DNA from: TMP-7 sp038212445
GTDB lineage: Bacteria > Acidobacteriota > Terriglobia > Bryobacterales > Bryobacteraceae
Reading direction: 5' to 3'
Assembly (NCBI GenBank): GCA_038212445.1
Contig: JBBQUM010000017.1
Location: forward strand, 62,001-126,000
DNA: 64,000 bases
Below the pieces are notes generated by a model. It searched no databases and was not told where the DNA came from. It was given only the letters and a program-made list of their open reading frames with translations. Made by a program: the position numbers and the translations under genes. Of the stretch, positions 51,577-60,689 are shown one piece after another (the first letter of the stretch is position 1; each line of letters starts with the position of its first letter).

Positions 51577-54134
51577 CTATTCCGACCGTAGCGCTCTGAT
51601 CGGAGATATTGAACTCGCTACGCTGGCCGGAACCATCGCCGCGGCCAACGCACACACCGCCAGCGCCCCTGATGCCATTAAGAGAGCCGCCGGATCCCAG
51701 AAAGATACCTCGTACAGCTGGCTGGCAATGAGCCGTCCAGCGCCAATCGACAGCGGTATTCCTAACACCAGGCACACCGCCACACGCGAGAAAGCGCCGC
51801 GAAGAACAAATCCAACCACGCGCGCCCGGTTAGCGCCTAGTGCCATCCGAATTCCGATTTCATTCGTTCGCTTCGCGACTTTGTAGGCAGTGACTCCATA
51901 CAATCCCACTGCTGCCAGCAGCAGCGCGACCACTCCGAACAGTCCGGCCAAGCTCGCAACCGCCCGCTCCTGATCGAATGTGAGGGCCACCTGCTGTTTC
52001 AATGTTCTGACGCTATTGAGCGTTAAATTGGGATCGACGCTCGCCAGCACTCGCGTCAGCAGCGGCTCCAGGATCCCCGGCGCCGCGTTCGTCACCAGCA
52101 ACAACCCGCCAACGAAGTGCGACTGCACTTCAATTCCCTGCAGCAGAGGCTCCTTCTAGTGGACGTATTGAGCCAGCGGAACATAAAACATCGGCCGCGC
52201 TGGACGGCGTCGTGTAAAGCCTGCGAACTTCGCGTCGCGCACGATACCGACAATGCGGAACGTACCGGCGTTCTGTGGAAGGTCAAGGCCGAATGCTGCC
52301 CCAACGGGTCTTCGTCGCTTTTGAAAAACCTCTTCACGAACGTCTCGTTGACCACCCGCGACATTATCAGATGTCTCGTTGTCGCTACGGGCAACATGCC
52401 GCCCACTCCGAGATTCTGTAAATAGTCGGCGCTCACCCGGTCCCACGATGCGTCCGAGTCCTCGCTCATCTTTCCCGGCGCATGGCCGGCGACCATGATG
52501 ATCTCGCCCCAGTTATTCGTCAGCGGGTTGTATAGCGCCAGACATGAGCCGCTGACACCGGGCAAGCGGTTCATGCCTCCTCCATTTGCCGGTAGAGAGA
52601 GGCCAACTGCGGCTGCGTATAAGCCGCAGGCGGCCGGTTCAGCGAAACCACCACCCGTCCTTCCGCCTTCTAGCCGAAGTTCTGCTGCTCGAGCTTGTTC
52701 AGGCTACGCGCCAAAATGGTAGCGCCCGCCACCAGCACTACCGACAGCGTGGCCTGTACCACCAGCAGCGCCTGCCGCGTGAAGGACGGGCCTGTCACTC
52801 GTGCTCCGTCCCGCTCCCCGCAATGCCTCCACTGGATCTGTCCGCGTGGCGAACCAGGCAGGAGCCGCGCCGAAAATGATGCCGGTGAGCAGCGCCAACC
52901 CGAACGCGAACGCAAGGACGAGCGGCGACGGCAACGTGCTGATGGGAATGAAATGTGATCCCCTGAACGCAAGTGACAGAAGCAGGCGTCCAGCCAGTAC
53001 GGCTACCGCAACTCCGGCAATTCCACCAGCCACCGCCAGCAGGATGGCTTCCAATAATGCGTGTCCCACAATCTGACGCCGGTTGGCCCCCATCGCCAGT
53101 CGCAGTGCGGTTTGCGAGCGCCGCGAAACCGCGCGGGCGAGCAGCAGGTTCGCTACATTCGCGCACGCAATCAGCAGCACCATGCCGCAGACGCCAAACA
53201 GAATCTGCAAGCTGCGGCCGTACTCTTCCTTCATTACCGCAACACCGCCGCCCGCCGGAACCACCGCGATCGTCTGCTTGGAGATCGCCTTCGCAATGTC
53301 GGCCATCCAGTTCGGCGGATAGCCCGAGTCATGTTGCATCCATTGCCGCAGCACGCCGGTGAGCCGAGGCGCCACACCGGCCGTCGACGCTCCCGGACGT
53401 AGGCGCCCAACCACGCGCAGCCACGCGGCGACGGACTGATGCAGCAGTGACCCGTCGCCTGCAATCAGCGTTTCCTGCTGCAGCGGGATCCAGATGTCGG
53501 GAGGATCGCCACTCAGCGTTTCTCCGAAGAAACCGGGTTGCGCGACGCCGACCACCGTAAATGGATGCCCTTCGATCACGAACGTCGAACCGACCACTGC
53601 GGGATCCCCACCATACTCCACCTGCCATGTTTGATGGCTCATCATCGCCACCGGGGGAGCCGCCCGCTTATCGTCATCCGGAGCCAGGAGTCGTTCACCA
53701 AATGCCCTCACGCCAAGCGTGGTGAAATAGTTCCCAGTCACGTATTCTGATCGCAACGGTTTGGCGATCTGTGCGGGACCCTCACGTCTCACGCTGAACC
53801 GCGCCCCGCCTGCCTGGAACCCCGCCACCTGCTCAAATTCGGTTGTTTCGGCATTCAGTCACTCAAACAACGGATAGGAGAACATCCCCCACTCGCCCTG
53901 CGGCCCGCCTTGGACGCAGCAATTGCTGCCGTCACCGATCCGATACAGCCGCGATGGATCCGCCACCGGGAGCGACTGCAGCATCACCGTGTGAATCATC
54001 GTGAAGATGGCCGTGGTTCCGCCGATTCCCAACGCCAGCGTGAGCACGGCCGCACCAGTAAAAATCGGCGACGCCTTGAACTGCCCCAACGTGTACAGGA
54101 GAGTGCTGCCTAGGTTCTGCATCGGAGGCCTCAA
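51577..54134 (-). pseudogene. Degenerate ADOP-type ABC transporter permease (MacB/FtsX-like)
   Basis: Reading from 54134 downwards, pieces of one ~800-residue permease appear in order. Residues from ASPIFTGAAVLTLALGIGGTT run to SYPLFE, then an in-frame TGA (53859-53861). The same frame continues with FEQVAGFQAGGARFS to about 52800 (CANVANLLLARAVSRRSQTALRLAMGANRRQIV). A frameshift leads to RQALLVVQATLSVVLVAGATILARSLN, a stop after QQNFG at 52673, further shifts (NRLPGVSGSCLALYNPLTNNWGE; GTFRIVGIVRDAKFAG), and finally VASLAGLFGVVALLLAAVGLYGVTAY to RALRSE at 51577. Two MacB/FtsX permease halves are recognisable. At least two stops and three shifts make it non-functional. The family is the acidobacterial duplicated orphan permease group. 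Confidence 0.88.
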
Positions 54135-54206
54135 CAGGCTACTTCGTTCGTGCAGGCGCAGAGTTCCCAGCTATCCCTCGTTTTTCTGTCGCTTCGTCCA
54201 AAATAC

Positions 54207-54214
54207 AAGGAGGT
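54207..54214 (+). promoter_or_regulatory. Strong ribosome-binding site fixing the beta-lactamase TTG start
   Basis: AAGGAGGT is a full anti-Shine-Dalgarno match 8 bases before TTG 54223. No ATG or GTG lies at suitable spacing in the frame, and the TTG opens a good signal peptide, so it decides the start. Confidence 0.75.
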
Positions 54215-54222
54215 ATTTACGT

Positions 54223-55104
54223 TTGAATCAAATACGCGTGCTCGCCCTCACTTGCATACTTGCCGCTCCGTCGCTTCTCACCGCGCAAACGGCACTACGT
54301 CGACAGGCCCGCCACATCGCTGCGGGCGCGCAAGGGAAAGTGTCAGTGGCATGCCTCCTGCCGCAATCGAAGCTCAATTGCGACCTCAATCCGCGGGCTC
54401 GTCCACCCATGCAGTCTGTCTTCAAACTGCCACTCGGCGTCACCGTGCTCCACAAAGTCGAGCAAGGGGAACTTTCGTTGGACCAGCAGATTCGCTTCTC
54501 ACCTGACGACCGTATCCTGCCGCACGTATATAGCCCGTTGCAGGATAAGCATCCGGAAGGTGGCGTCGACATCACTGTGCGCGAACTGCTGCGTCTGTCC
54601 GTCTCCTTGAGCGACAACGTGGCGGCGGATATGCTGCTGCGTGTCATCGGCGGTCCTAAGACGGTCAATTCCTATATCGCCTCGCTGGGTGTCAAAGGCT
54701 TCCATCTTGAGGATGGCGAACACGCCCTGCATCGCGATGTCACGGCGCAATACCGCAACTGGTTTGAGCCTGCCGCAGCAGTCCAATTTCTTCACAAGAT
54801 CGCCGGCAATTCAGTGCTAAACCCCGAAAGCACGAAGCTGCTGCTGACCTGGATGCATGCCTCCGTCCGAAGCAAACGGCTTGAGGCGGATCTCCCGGAG
54901 GGAACCTATGTGGCGCACAAAGCCGGCACCTCAGGCGTAGACAACGGGATCGCGCACGCCACCAACGATATTGGATTAATCACTCTGCCCGACGGCCGGC
55001 AGTTGGCCATCGCAGTATTCATTACAGACTCGACCGCAGATGAAGCCACTCGCGAGAAGATCATCGCCCGCCTAGCCAGAGCTGCTTTCGACGCGGCAAA
55101 GTAG
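54223..55104 (+). CDS. Class A (subclass A2-like) serine beta-lactamase
   Basis: 293 residues from TTG 54223. Signal peptide MNQIRVLALTCILAAPSLLTAQ. Active-site motifs: Ser65-V-F-K68 (SxxK), Ser130-Asp-Asn132 (SDN), a Glu166 in DGEHALHRDVTAQYRNW that resembles the omega loop of PER/CfxA/CGA-type subclass A2 enzymes (His170, then QYxNW), and HKAGTSG at 232-238 where most enzymes have Lys-Thr-Gly. So the Lys-Thr-Gly threonine is Ala here, followed by Gly-Thr-Ser. Periplasmic penicillin/cephalosporin hydrolysis is expected, with efficiency perhaps altered. No adjacent regulator; a BlaI/BlaR1-like pair lies 50 kb away (3876-5188). Confidence 0.9.
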   Translation: MNQIRVLALTCILAAPSLLTAQTALRRQARHIAAGAQGKVSVACLLPQSKLNCDLNPRARPPMQSVFKLPLGVTVLHKVEQGELSLDQQIRFSPDDRILPHVYSPLQDKHPEGGVDITVRELLRLSVSLSDNVAADMLLRVIGGPKTVNSYIASLGVKGFHLEDGEHALHRDVTAQYRNWFEPAAAVQFLHKIAGNSVLNPESTKLLLTWMHASVRSKRLEADLPEGTYVAHKAGTSGVDNGIAHATNDIGLITLPDGRQLAIAVFITDSTADEATREKIIARLARAAFDAAK

Positions 55105-55110
55105 CTTGGT

Positions 55111-56874
55111 CTACTGCGGCGGTGCGGCGTCCAAATCGCGTAATGCGCGCTCCGCTTTCGGGTCGCTTCGCTTGGCGTGCGCCAAGTACAGACTCAGCAT
55201 CTGCCGCGCCGACTCTCTCACCTGGTTGTGCATCCAGTAGTCAGCCAGCGTCCGCGCGCACAGAGCGTCGTCGGGCGAATTGTCGATGTATGCTACGCAC
55301 TCCCGGTTAAGATGCCTGAGCACGTGCCCGAGTTTATTGGAAATCGGTGGAGTGTCCGGCGTAGCGTTCCGCAGAAACACCATCGACTTGGTGTCCTCAT
55401 AGACCAGGTCCCATCCGGTGGTGGCCGGGTTGGCCAGCGCCAGGGCCAAAGGATACATCGCCCCAGACACGTAGTCCATCGTATTCATCACAACCAAATC
55501 GACACCGTACCGCTGCAGCAATTCGGCGCGAGGGCCGATCATCTGGTCGGCTCCCCCAGTAACACTGTCGTTAAACAGGATTTGCTTATAGTCGCGGTAA
55601 ACGGACTCGCTGAGAGAGCGTCCGTCGATGAACACCCGGTCCTGCGGGGAAAGCTTCCAGATCAGGTAGCCTCCCTGTTCATGGGTATTGAAAATCGGTC
55701 CCTTCAGGCGATGTTCCAATATGTACGCGGCGGCTCCGTCGGGAATCAGCCACTCGGCGACCCGCATATTTTGGAATCCGCCCCTCGCCACCACCACGGC
55801 CAGTCCACATGCCGCTATCGCGGGCGCCAACCATGCTACAGTCGATGGCATTTTCGACTTGAAAGGGAAATACGCGGCGATGAGGACTGGTCCCAGAAAC
55901 CCAATCAAAGGAATGTTGCGGAACGCCATCAGCGACGCGCTCGCGAATGCTGCGAACAAGACCCAGTGCACGGGTCTCACTCTCTTCCAGGCAAGAGCCA
56001 GCACCAGTGCGGCGCCGCACAGCAGGATGCCGAACGCATAGGGCGGCGCCCACAGGACGGGCGGCATCCATTCGATCAGGTTCGCCGTCATCGGACTTTT
56101 CCGATAGGCCAGCAGAGTCGAGACGACGGTGAATCCGTTAGGGTTGAAGCCTGACGCCAAAATCGCGGCGGCTGACGCGAGCCAGAGGCGCCTGTTCTCG
56201 GGCGTCCACGCCGGCCGCAGCAGTGCCTCGCCGCAGTAGGCGAGCAGCACCACCCATCCCAATGGAAATCCGCCATGACAGTTCGCCCAAATCAAAGCCA
56301 AGAGCGGCAGCGCCCAATAGCCGCGGCGCAACTCCAAAAGCGTCACGAATACGGCTACGCCAAGAAAACTGACACTTCCCGGACGGTCCGCCGCAAACGC
56401 TATCGCAACGCCGGCAGTGGCGCAGGCCGCGGCAATTCCGGCATAAGAGTTCGCTGACAACCGCGCCGCGAGAAACCCTGCGATTCCGCAATAGCAGGCG
56501 AGCAGGACAGCGCGCATCAGAATAATCCCAGGGAATCCGCTTACCGTATAAACGGTGTACATCAGCACTTGGCTCAGCCACTCATGGGTGAGGTTGAAGT
56601 GCCGGACCTGTGCCTCGCCTGGATAAGCAGGGGCAGCGTTGGAGGTGTAGGAAAAAGGGTCCGGCACTGGCAGTGCGTGATTCTCCAACACGTACTGTCC
56701 GGTCTTCAGATGCCACCAGAAATCTGTGTCTTCAATCGGCTTGGAGAAAAGGCCAAGCAGACAGCACGCCGTGAGGAGAATGGTGACTGCCAGAAGCCAA
56801 GGGGCTGATTGAGCCGTCTGCGTTACAACCACCGGACTCGCCGTTCCCTGGCGCTTCTTGGTCTGCTGCCTCAT
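55111..56874 (-). CDS. Large polytopic membrane protein of unknown function
   Basis: 587 residues with about 10-11 hydrophobic segments between residues 25 and 380, then a ~200-residue soluble C-terminal domain. The first loop holds DTDFWWHLKTGQYVLENHALPVPDPFSYT and HEWLSQVLMYTVY, the arrangement seen in GT-C-fold polyprenyl-phosphate-sugar glycosyltransferase-like proteins common in Acidobacteria. The soluble part includes GPIFNTHEQGGYLIWKLSPQDRVFIDGR and a closing helical stretch. A lipid-linked sugar transferase is possible but not shown. Convergent with the beta-lactamase gene (6-base gap); EF-P is immediately upstream on the same strand. Confidence 0.75.
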   Translation of the reverse strand: MRQQTKKRQGTASPVVVTQTAQSAPWLLAVTILLTACCLLGLFSKPIEDTDFWWHLKTGQYVLENHALPVPDPFSYTSNAAPAYPGEAQVRHFNLTHEWLSQVLMYTVYTVSGFPGIILMRAVLLACYCGIAGFLAARLSANSYAGIAAACATAGVAIAFAADRPGSVSFLGVAVFVTLLELRRGYWALPLLALIWANCHGGFPLGWVVLLAYCGEALLRPAWTPENRRLWLASAAAILASGFNPNGFTVVSTLLAYRKSPMTANLIEWMPPVLWAPPYAFGILLCGAALVLALAWKRVRPVHWVLFAAFASASLMAFRNIPLIGFLGPVLIAAYFPFKSKMPSTVAWLAPAIAACGLAVVVARGGFQNMRVAEWLIPDGAAAYILEHRLKGPIFNTHEQGGYLIWKLSPQDRVFIDGRSLSESVYRDYKQILFNDSVTGGADQMIGPRAELLQRYGVDLVVMNTMDYVSGAMYPLALALANPATTGWDLVYEDTKSMVFLRNATPDTPPISNKLGHVLRHLNRECVAYIDNSPDDALCARTLADYWMHNQVRESARQMLSLYLAHAKRSDPKAERALRDLDAAPPQ

Positions 56875-56886
56875 CCCGTCGCTAAG

Positions 56887-57459
56887 TCACGCCCGGCCGG
56901 CAAAATCCCGATTCTCCGTCGACACCCTCACTACTTCGCCTTCTTTGATGAAAAGCGGAACGCGAATCTCCAGCCCGGTCTCGAGCGTCGCCGTCTTGGT
57001 TGCGCCTCCAGACGTATCCCCGCGGACGCCCGGTTCTGTTGAGGCGACTTTCAGTTCGACGAACATCGGCAACTCCAGACCAATGGGATTGCCATTGTAT
57101 TTGAGCATCTCCACGATGCTTCCTTCGATCAGCAGGTCGAGCGCAGTCCCAATCACCTGTTCGTTCAGCGTGAGCGTCTCATAGTTATCCTGATCCATGA
57201 AATGAGAGCCTTCGCTGTCGGAATAGAGATAGCTTGCCGGGACCTTCTGTAGATCCGGCTCCTTGAACTTATCGCCCGCCTTGAACGTCTTTTCGAATAC
57301 AGCGTTCGTCAGCAGATTGCGAACCTTCAGGCGCACCAGCGTCTGTCCGCCTCGCGCTGTAGGCGTGCTCACTTCCGCTTCCATGCAGGAGAACGGCGTG
57401 TTATCCAGTTCAAACAAAGTTCTTCGCTTGATGTTAATCGCATCAATCAATACGGCCAT
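56887..57459 (-). CDS. efp: Elongation factor P
   Basis: 190 residues, the normal length, with three OB-like domains. KOW-like N domain has the tip loop STPTARGGQTLVRLKVRN (31-48); the modified-residue position (Lys34 in E. coli, Arg32 in EarP-type organisms) falls at Arg36, within a loop one residue longer than usual. Then ASYLYSDSEGSHFMDQDNYETL and the C-terminal VPLFIKEGEVVRVSTE typical of EF-P. It relieves ribosome stalling at polyproline, which fits the Pro-rich proteins here. Transcribed ahead of the membrane protein gene, 12 bases apart. Confidence 0.93.
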   Translation of the reverse strand: MAVLIDAINIKRRTLFELDNTPFSCMEAEVSTPTARGGQTLVRLKVRNLLTNAVFEKTFKAGDKFKEPDLQKVPASYLYSDSEGSHFMDQDNYETLTLNEQVIGTALDLLIEGSIVEMLKYNGNPIGLELPMFVELKVASTEPGVRGDTSGGATKTATLETGLEIRVPLFIKEGEVVRVSTENRDFAGRA

Positions 57460-57661
57460 ATTTTCTTCTCAAGTATAAAGGTCAACCCTAGTCATCGCCG
57501 CAGGGTCACCTGCCGCGTGCAAGCCGACATCCCGCCAACCAGTGCCTTGTGCCAGGGAGGCTGCAACGCGTTTCCGGGCGTGCCGTGGACCGCCGGGCCG
57601 CTCTTCCACTGCGCCCACGCCAGTCCAGCGAAGCCGCAATGAGAATTGCTCGAATCATTCC
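57460..57661. other. Gene-free gap upstream of EF-P
   Basis: 202 bases between the sialidase-like stop and the EF-P start, both on the minus strand; should carry the EF-P promoter. The 40 bases nearest the start are AT-richer. I see no repeat, RNA gene or convincing coding frame. Confidence 0.4.
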
Positions 57662-59788
57662 CTACGGCGTCCAGATCGTCGCGCCGATGAATCGCTCCGG
57701 ATGCTCCTTGGTGTTGTAGTAGTACACCGAAACCACCTTGCCGTCGCTCCGCTTGACACTTCGGACGTAGCCAAGATCCCAACTGCCTCCGTCCTGCCGT
57801 AGAACACGCTCCTCACTCCACGTGCGCCCGTCGTCGATGCTGAGGCGCGCTCGAATTCCGAACGGCTCAACCCGCTTGCCGTAAATCAGCGCCAACCGCT
57901 GATCGCCGAGTTTCACCAGGCTCGGCGGATTCCCACCCGTTTCCGGCGCTGGCTGGCCGAGGCGCTCCCAGGTACCGCCGTCGTCCTTCGAAATGTAGCT
58001 GTCGATGAACTTCCGATAGCGGACCGTGGTCAGGATCGTCTTCGCATCCAGCCGTACCGACGCAGGCATGATCGCGTACTCATTCCCCTCCGGCTCGGGA
58101 GTCACGTACGACACGAACTTCCACGTCGCGCCGCCGTCCTGCGTCCGAACGCAGATGACACGCCCTTCCTTGCGGTTTGTCTTCGCCGCCGTCAGGAACA
58201 TGGTCATGTCATGCTTGCCGTTGATCAGGTAATCGGTGCGCGCGGCGATGCCGGGTTGCCCAAAATCCGGAAGCCGGCAGGGACCCTCCCACGACTTCCC
58301 GCGATCCATCGAATAGTGATAACGGGACACTCCGTCGTTGATGCTCGTCATCCGCGCCGTCAGGATGAAATTCGGATTCGAGAAATCGACACCGCCGCGA
58401 CAATCCTGGAGCGGTCTGCCGGCTTCGCCCGTAGGCACGCCTGCCACCTTCTCGCCGGGCGGCGGTCGTAGTCCCTCGGGCTTCTCGATCTTCCAAGTCT
58501 CCCCGCCGTCGAGCGACCGCGCCAATACGTGCTCGGCCGGACGGCTGTAATCGATGGAATGTCCATGCTCGTTGGCTCGGAAATATCCGACCTCAAATCC
58601 AACGAGGATCTCATCCCCCCACGACCAGATGCCGTGATTCGCCGGCCAACCGCCAAACCGGCCGTCCTCCTGGTACACCACAACATTCCGCGCCTCGGAC
58701 GTCTGCGGAATCCAATCCGCACTCCACACCGTCGCGCCAATGTAGCGCTCGCTGTCCTTCCGGTCGTTGTAGTAATAAGCGGTGACAATCTTTCCATCGG
58801 CTCGCTGAACCGTGCGCGGATAGCCAAGATCCCATGTGCCGGCATCGTCGCGCAGCACGATCTCAGGTCCCCAGGTGCGTCCCTCGTCGCCGCTCACCTT
58901 CGCACGAATTCCATAAGGCGCTGAACGATAACCGTAGGTGATCACCAGACGGCCGTCCCTCAGCTTGATCATGCTCGGCGGGTTGCCCACTGACCCGCCG
59001 GTGCTCGCCACCGGACGATTCAGATACTCCCAGTTATTTCCGTTATCGTTGGTCACCCACGCATCGATGAAATGCTCGGGTCCCTCCTTCCGCCGGATGG
59101 TCGTCAGGATCCGGCTTGGCGACAGGCGCACGGATGAGGGCATGATCGAGAAGCCTTGCGGCTCCGGGCCAATGGACGATACGAGGTTCCAGGTCTTGCC
59201 GCCGTCCTTGGTGCGTATGCAGAGCACTCGTCCTTCGCGGCCATTCTCCTTTGACGCGGTGATGAACGCGGTTAACTCGTGCTTGCCGTCGACGATGTAG
59301 TCGGTCCGCGCGGCGATGCCCTTGCGATCGTAAGTTGGCAGCCTGTATGGACCCTGCCATGTCCTGGCGCGATCCTTCGAATAGTAAAACCGCGAGTAGC
59401 CCTTACTGCTCGACACCATGCGCAGCGCCACCGCCGAGTCTGGAGCAGTGAAATCCAGCCCGCCCGGACACTCGCTGCCTTCCTGCTCTTTGCCCTCTGC
59501 ATCGAGAAACGACGGCACTTCCATGCTCCATGTCAGCCCGCCATCTTTACTCCGGGCAAATCGCGCGACTTCGGGTTTCTGCCCGTCGATGGCATGGCCC
59601 TGAGCATTGTCTTTGAAGTAGCCCTGGATGAAACCTACGACGATCTCGTTGCCCCATACCCAGATGCCGTTATTCGCCGGCCAACCGCCGAATCGCCCGG
59701 GCTCTTTGTAGATCACCACGTTTCGCGGCGGATCCACCGCTGCCCATAGAGTTGAAGTGAGAATGCAAGCCAGCAGGAGCTTTTTCAT
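57662..59788 (-). CDS. Exported sialidase/BNR-repeat protein with an internal duplication
   Basis: 708 residues with a signal peptide (MKKLLLACILTSTLWA). Two homologous halves, about 20-360 and 366-708: each opens with RNVV(I/V)Y(K/Q)E-GRFGGWPAN-GIW and carries the same series of Asp boxes, for example SKDGGLTW, TKDGGKTW, TNDNGNNW and SGDEGRTW in the first, and SLDGGETW, TQDGGATW, SKDDGGTW and SIDDGRTW in the second. Each half therefore looks like one six-bladed propeller. It probably binds or hydrolyses glycans in the periplasm, but the sialidase arginine triad is not clearly identifiable. Upstream neighbour is a DUF1080 protein. Confidence 0.87.
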   Translation of the reverse strand: MKKLLLACILTSTLWAAVDPPRNVVIYKEPGRFGGWPANNGIWVWGNEIVVGFIQGYFKDNAQGHAIDGQKPEVARFARSKDGGLTWSMEVPSFLDAEGKEQEGSECPGGLDFTAPDSAVALRMVSSSKGYSRFYYSKDRARTWQGPYRLPTYDRKGIAARTDYIVDGKHELTAFITASKENGREGRVLCIRTKDGGKTWNLVSSIGPEPQGFSIMPSSVRLSPSRILTTIRRKEGPEHFIDAWVTNDNGNNWEYLNRPVASTGGSVGNPPSMIKLRDGRLVITYGYRSAPYGIRAKVSGDEGRTWGPEIVLRDDAGTWDLGYPRTVQRADGKIVTAYYYNDRKDSERYIGATVWSADWIPQTSEARNVVVYQEDGRFGGWPANHGIWSWGDEILVGFEVGYFRANEHGHSIDYSRPAEHVLARSLDGGETWKIEKPEGLRPPPGEKVAGVPTGEAGRPLQDCRGGVDFSNPNFILTARMTSINDGVSRYHYSMDRGKSWEGPCRLPDFGQPGIAARTDYLINGKHDMTMFLTAAKTNRKEGRVICVRTQDGGATWKFVSYVTPEPEGNEYAIMPASVRLDAKTILTTVRYRKFIDSYISKDDGGTWERLGQPAPETGGNPPSLVKLGDQRLALIYGKRVEPFGIRARLSIDDGRTWSEERVLRQDGGSWDLGYVRSVKRSDGKVVSVYYYNTKEHPERFIGATIWTP

Positions 59789-59838
59789 GATCTGTCCCCG
59801 ATCATTCTATAGCAGCGCTCTCGCGAGCTCCTGACTGC

Positions 59839-60612
59839 TTACGACTGCTTCAGCCGCCAGTTCCGGTATTCCACCTGCATCGGCGGACCCACATGCACCT
59901 GTACCCCAATTAATCCCTTACGCTCGCGCTGCGGATCGTCGTCGATCACCATGCTCATCATGCGTCCGTTAATGCCGTGGATGAGCGTGTTCCCCCTCGC
60001 AACCAGATGTACCGAATTCCATCCATCCGTCAATACACCTGCTAAATCCTTGTTGTCTCCCACGCGCGAAAGAATCGCCGGCTTGCGTGTGCCGGTGACA
60101 TGCGTCACGTCTCCGCGCTCCGCGAGAAACAAGCGACCCTTCTCCTCGTAGTTGTTCCCCGTGTACCGGTTCTTTCCGTCAATGTCACACTGATACCCCC
60201 GCATCGCGAAACGGTTTGACGGCGTCACCGCATCCGCCACCACGACGCTGCGGTAATTGATCCCGCTGTTTCCCGCGGCCGAAATCCGGTAGTCCACCTT
60301 CAGCTCAAAGTTCTCCGGCGTGCCCCCACGCCAAATGATGAAGGTGTTGCTCTTGATGACGGTCTCAGGGGTGATTTCGCCAACCATGTGGCCGTCCGCG
60401 ACGCGCCAGTATTTCGGATCGCCTTCCCAGCCATCGAGCGTTCGCCCGTCAAAAATGCTCTCGAAGCCCGCCTCGTCCCCGTTCATCGTCTCGGGCCGAT
60501 CGCTCTGCTTCGGGACATAGCGTTCTGTGGTCTGTTGCGCAATCAGACAACGCGGAGCGCCCGCGGCTAACGAACTCAGAAACAACCGGCGTCCCCAGGA
60601 TTCACGAGTCAT
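59839..60612 (-). CDS. DUF1080 (3-keto-disaccharide hydrolase family) exported protein
   Basis: 257 residues. N-terminal GRRLFLSSLAAGAPRCLIAQQ is a Tat-type signal. The DUF1080 jelly-roll has FESIFDGRTLDGWEGDPKYWRVADGHMVGE at the start, NFELKVDYRISAAGNSGINYRS in the middle and PMQVEYRNWRLKQS at the end, all family hallmarks. Members of this family have been linked to 3-keto-glucoside hydrolysis, which would connect it to the ThuA/Gfo operon at 9620-13678. Same strand as the sialidase-like gene, 50 bases upstream, possibly co-transcribed. Confidence 0.9.
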   Translation of the reverse strand: MTRESWGRRLFLSSLAAGAPRCLIAQQTTERYVPKQSDRPETMNGDEAGFESIFDGRTLDGWEGDPKYWRVADGHMVGEITPETVIKSNTFIIWRGGTPENFELKVDYRISAAGNSGINYRSVVVADAVTPSNRFAMRGYQCDIDGKNRYTGNNYEEKGRLFLAERGDVTHVTGTRKPAILSRVGDNKDLAGVLTDGWNSVHLVARGNTLIHGINGRMMSMVIDDDPQRERKGLIGVQVHVGPPMQVEYRNWRLKQS

Positions 60613-60689
60613 CGTTCAATAATTATCGACGAATCGCGACCGTGCGTCACACCAAGCCTGAAGACCCCGCTTTGCGCGATACTCGGCTC

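Noticed and set aside
53859..53861. In-frame TGA as a possible selenocysteine codon in the permease
   Set aside because: The family does not have Cys/Sec at this position, and the same gene has a second stop and several frameshifts, so it is a nonsense mutation in a pseudogene.
55177..56154. 325-codon open frame on the plus strand
   Set aside because: Antisense to the polytopic membrane protein gene; low-complexity Arg/His/Gln-rich sequence without a family.
57492..57782. 96-codon open frame on the minus strand downstream of the sialidase-like gene
   Set aside because: Mostly overlaps the sialidase-like gene in another frame; the part in the gap has no ribosome-binding site or motif.
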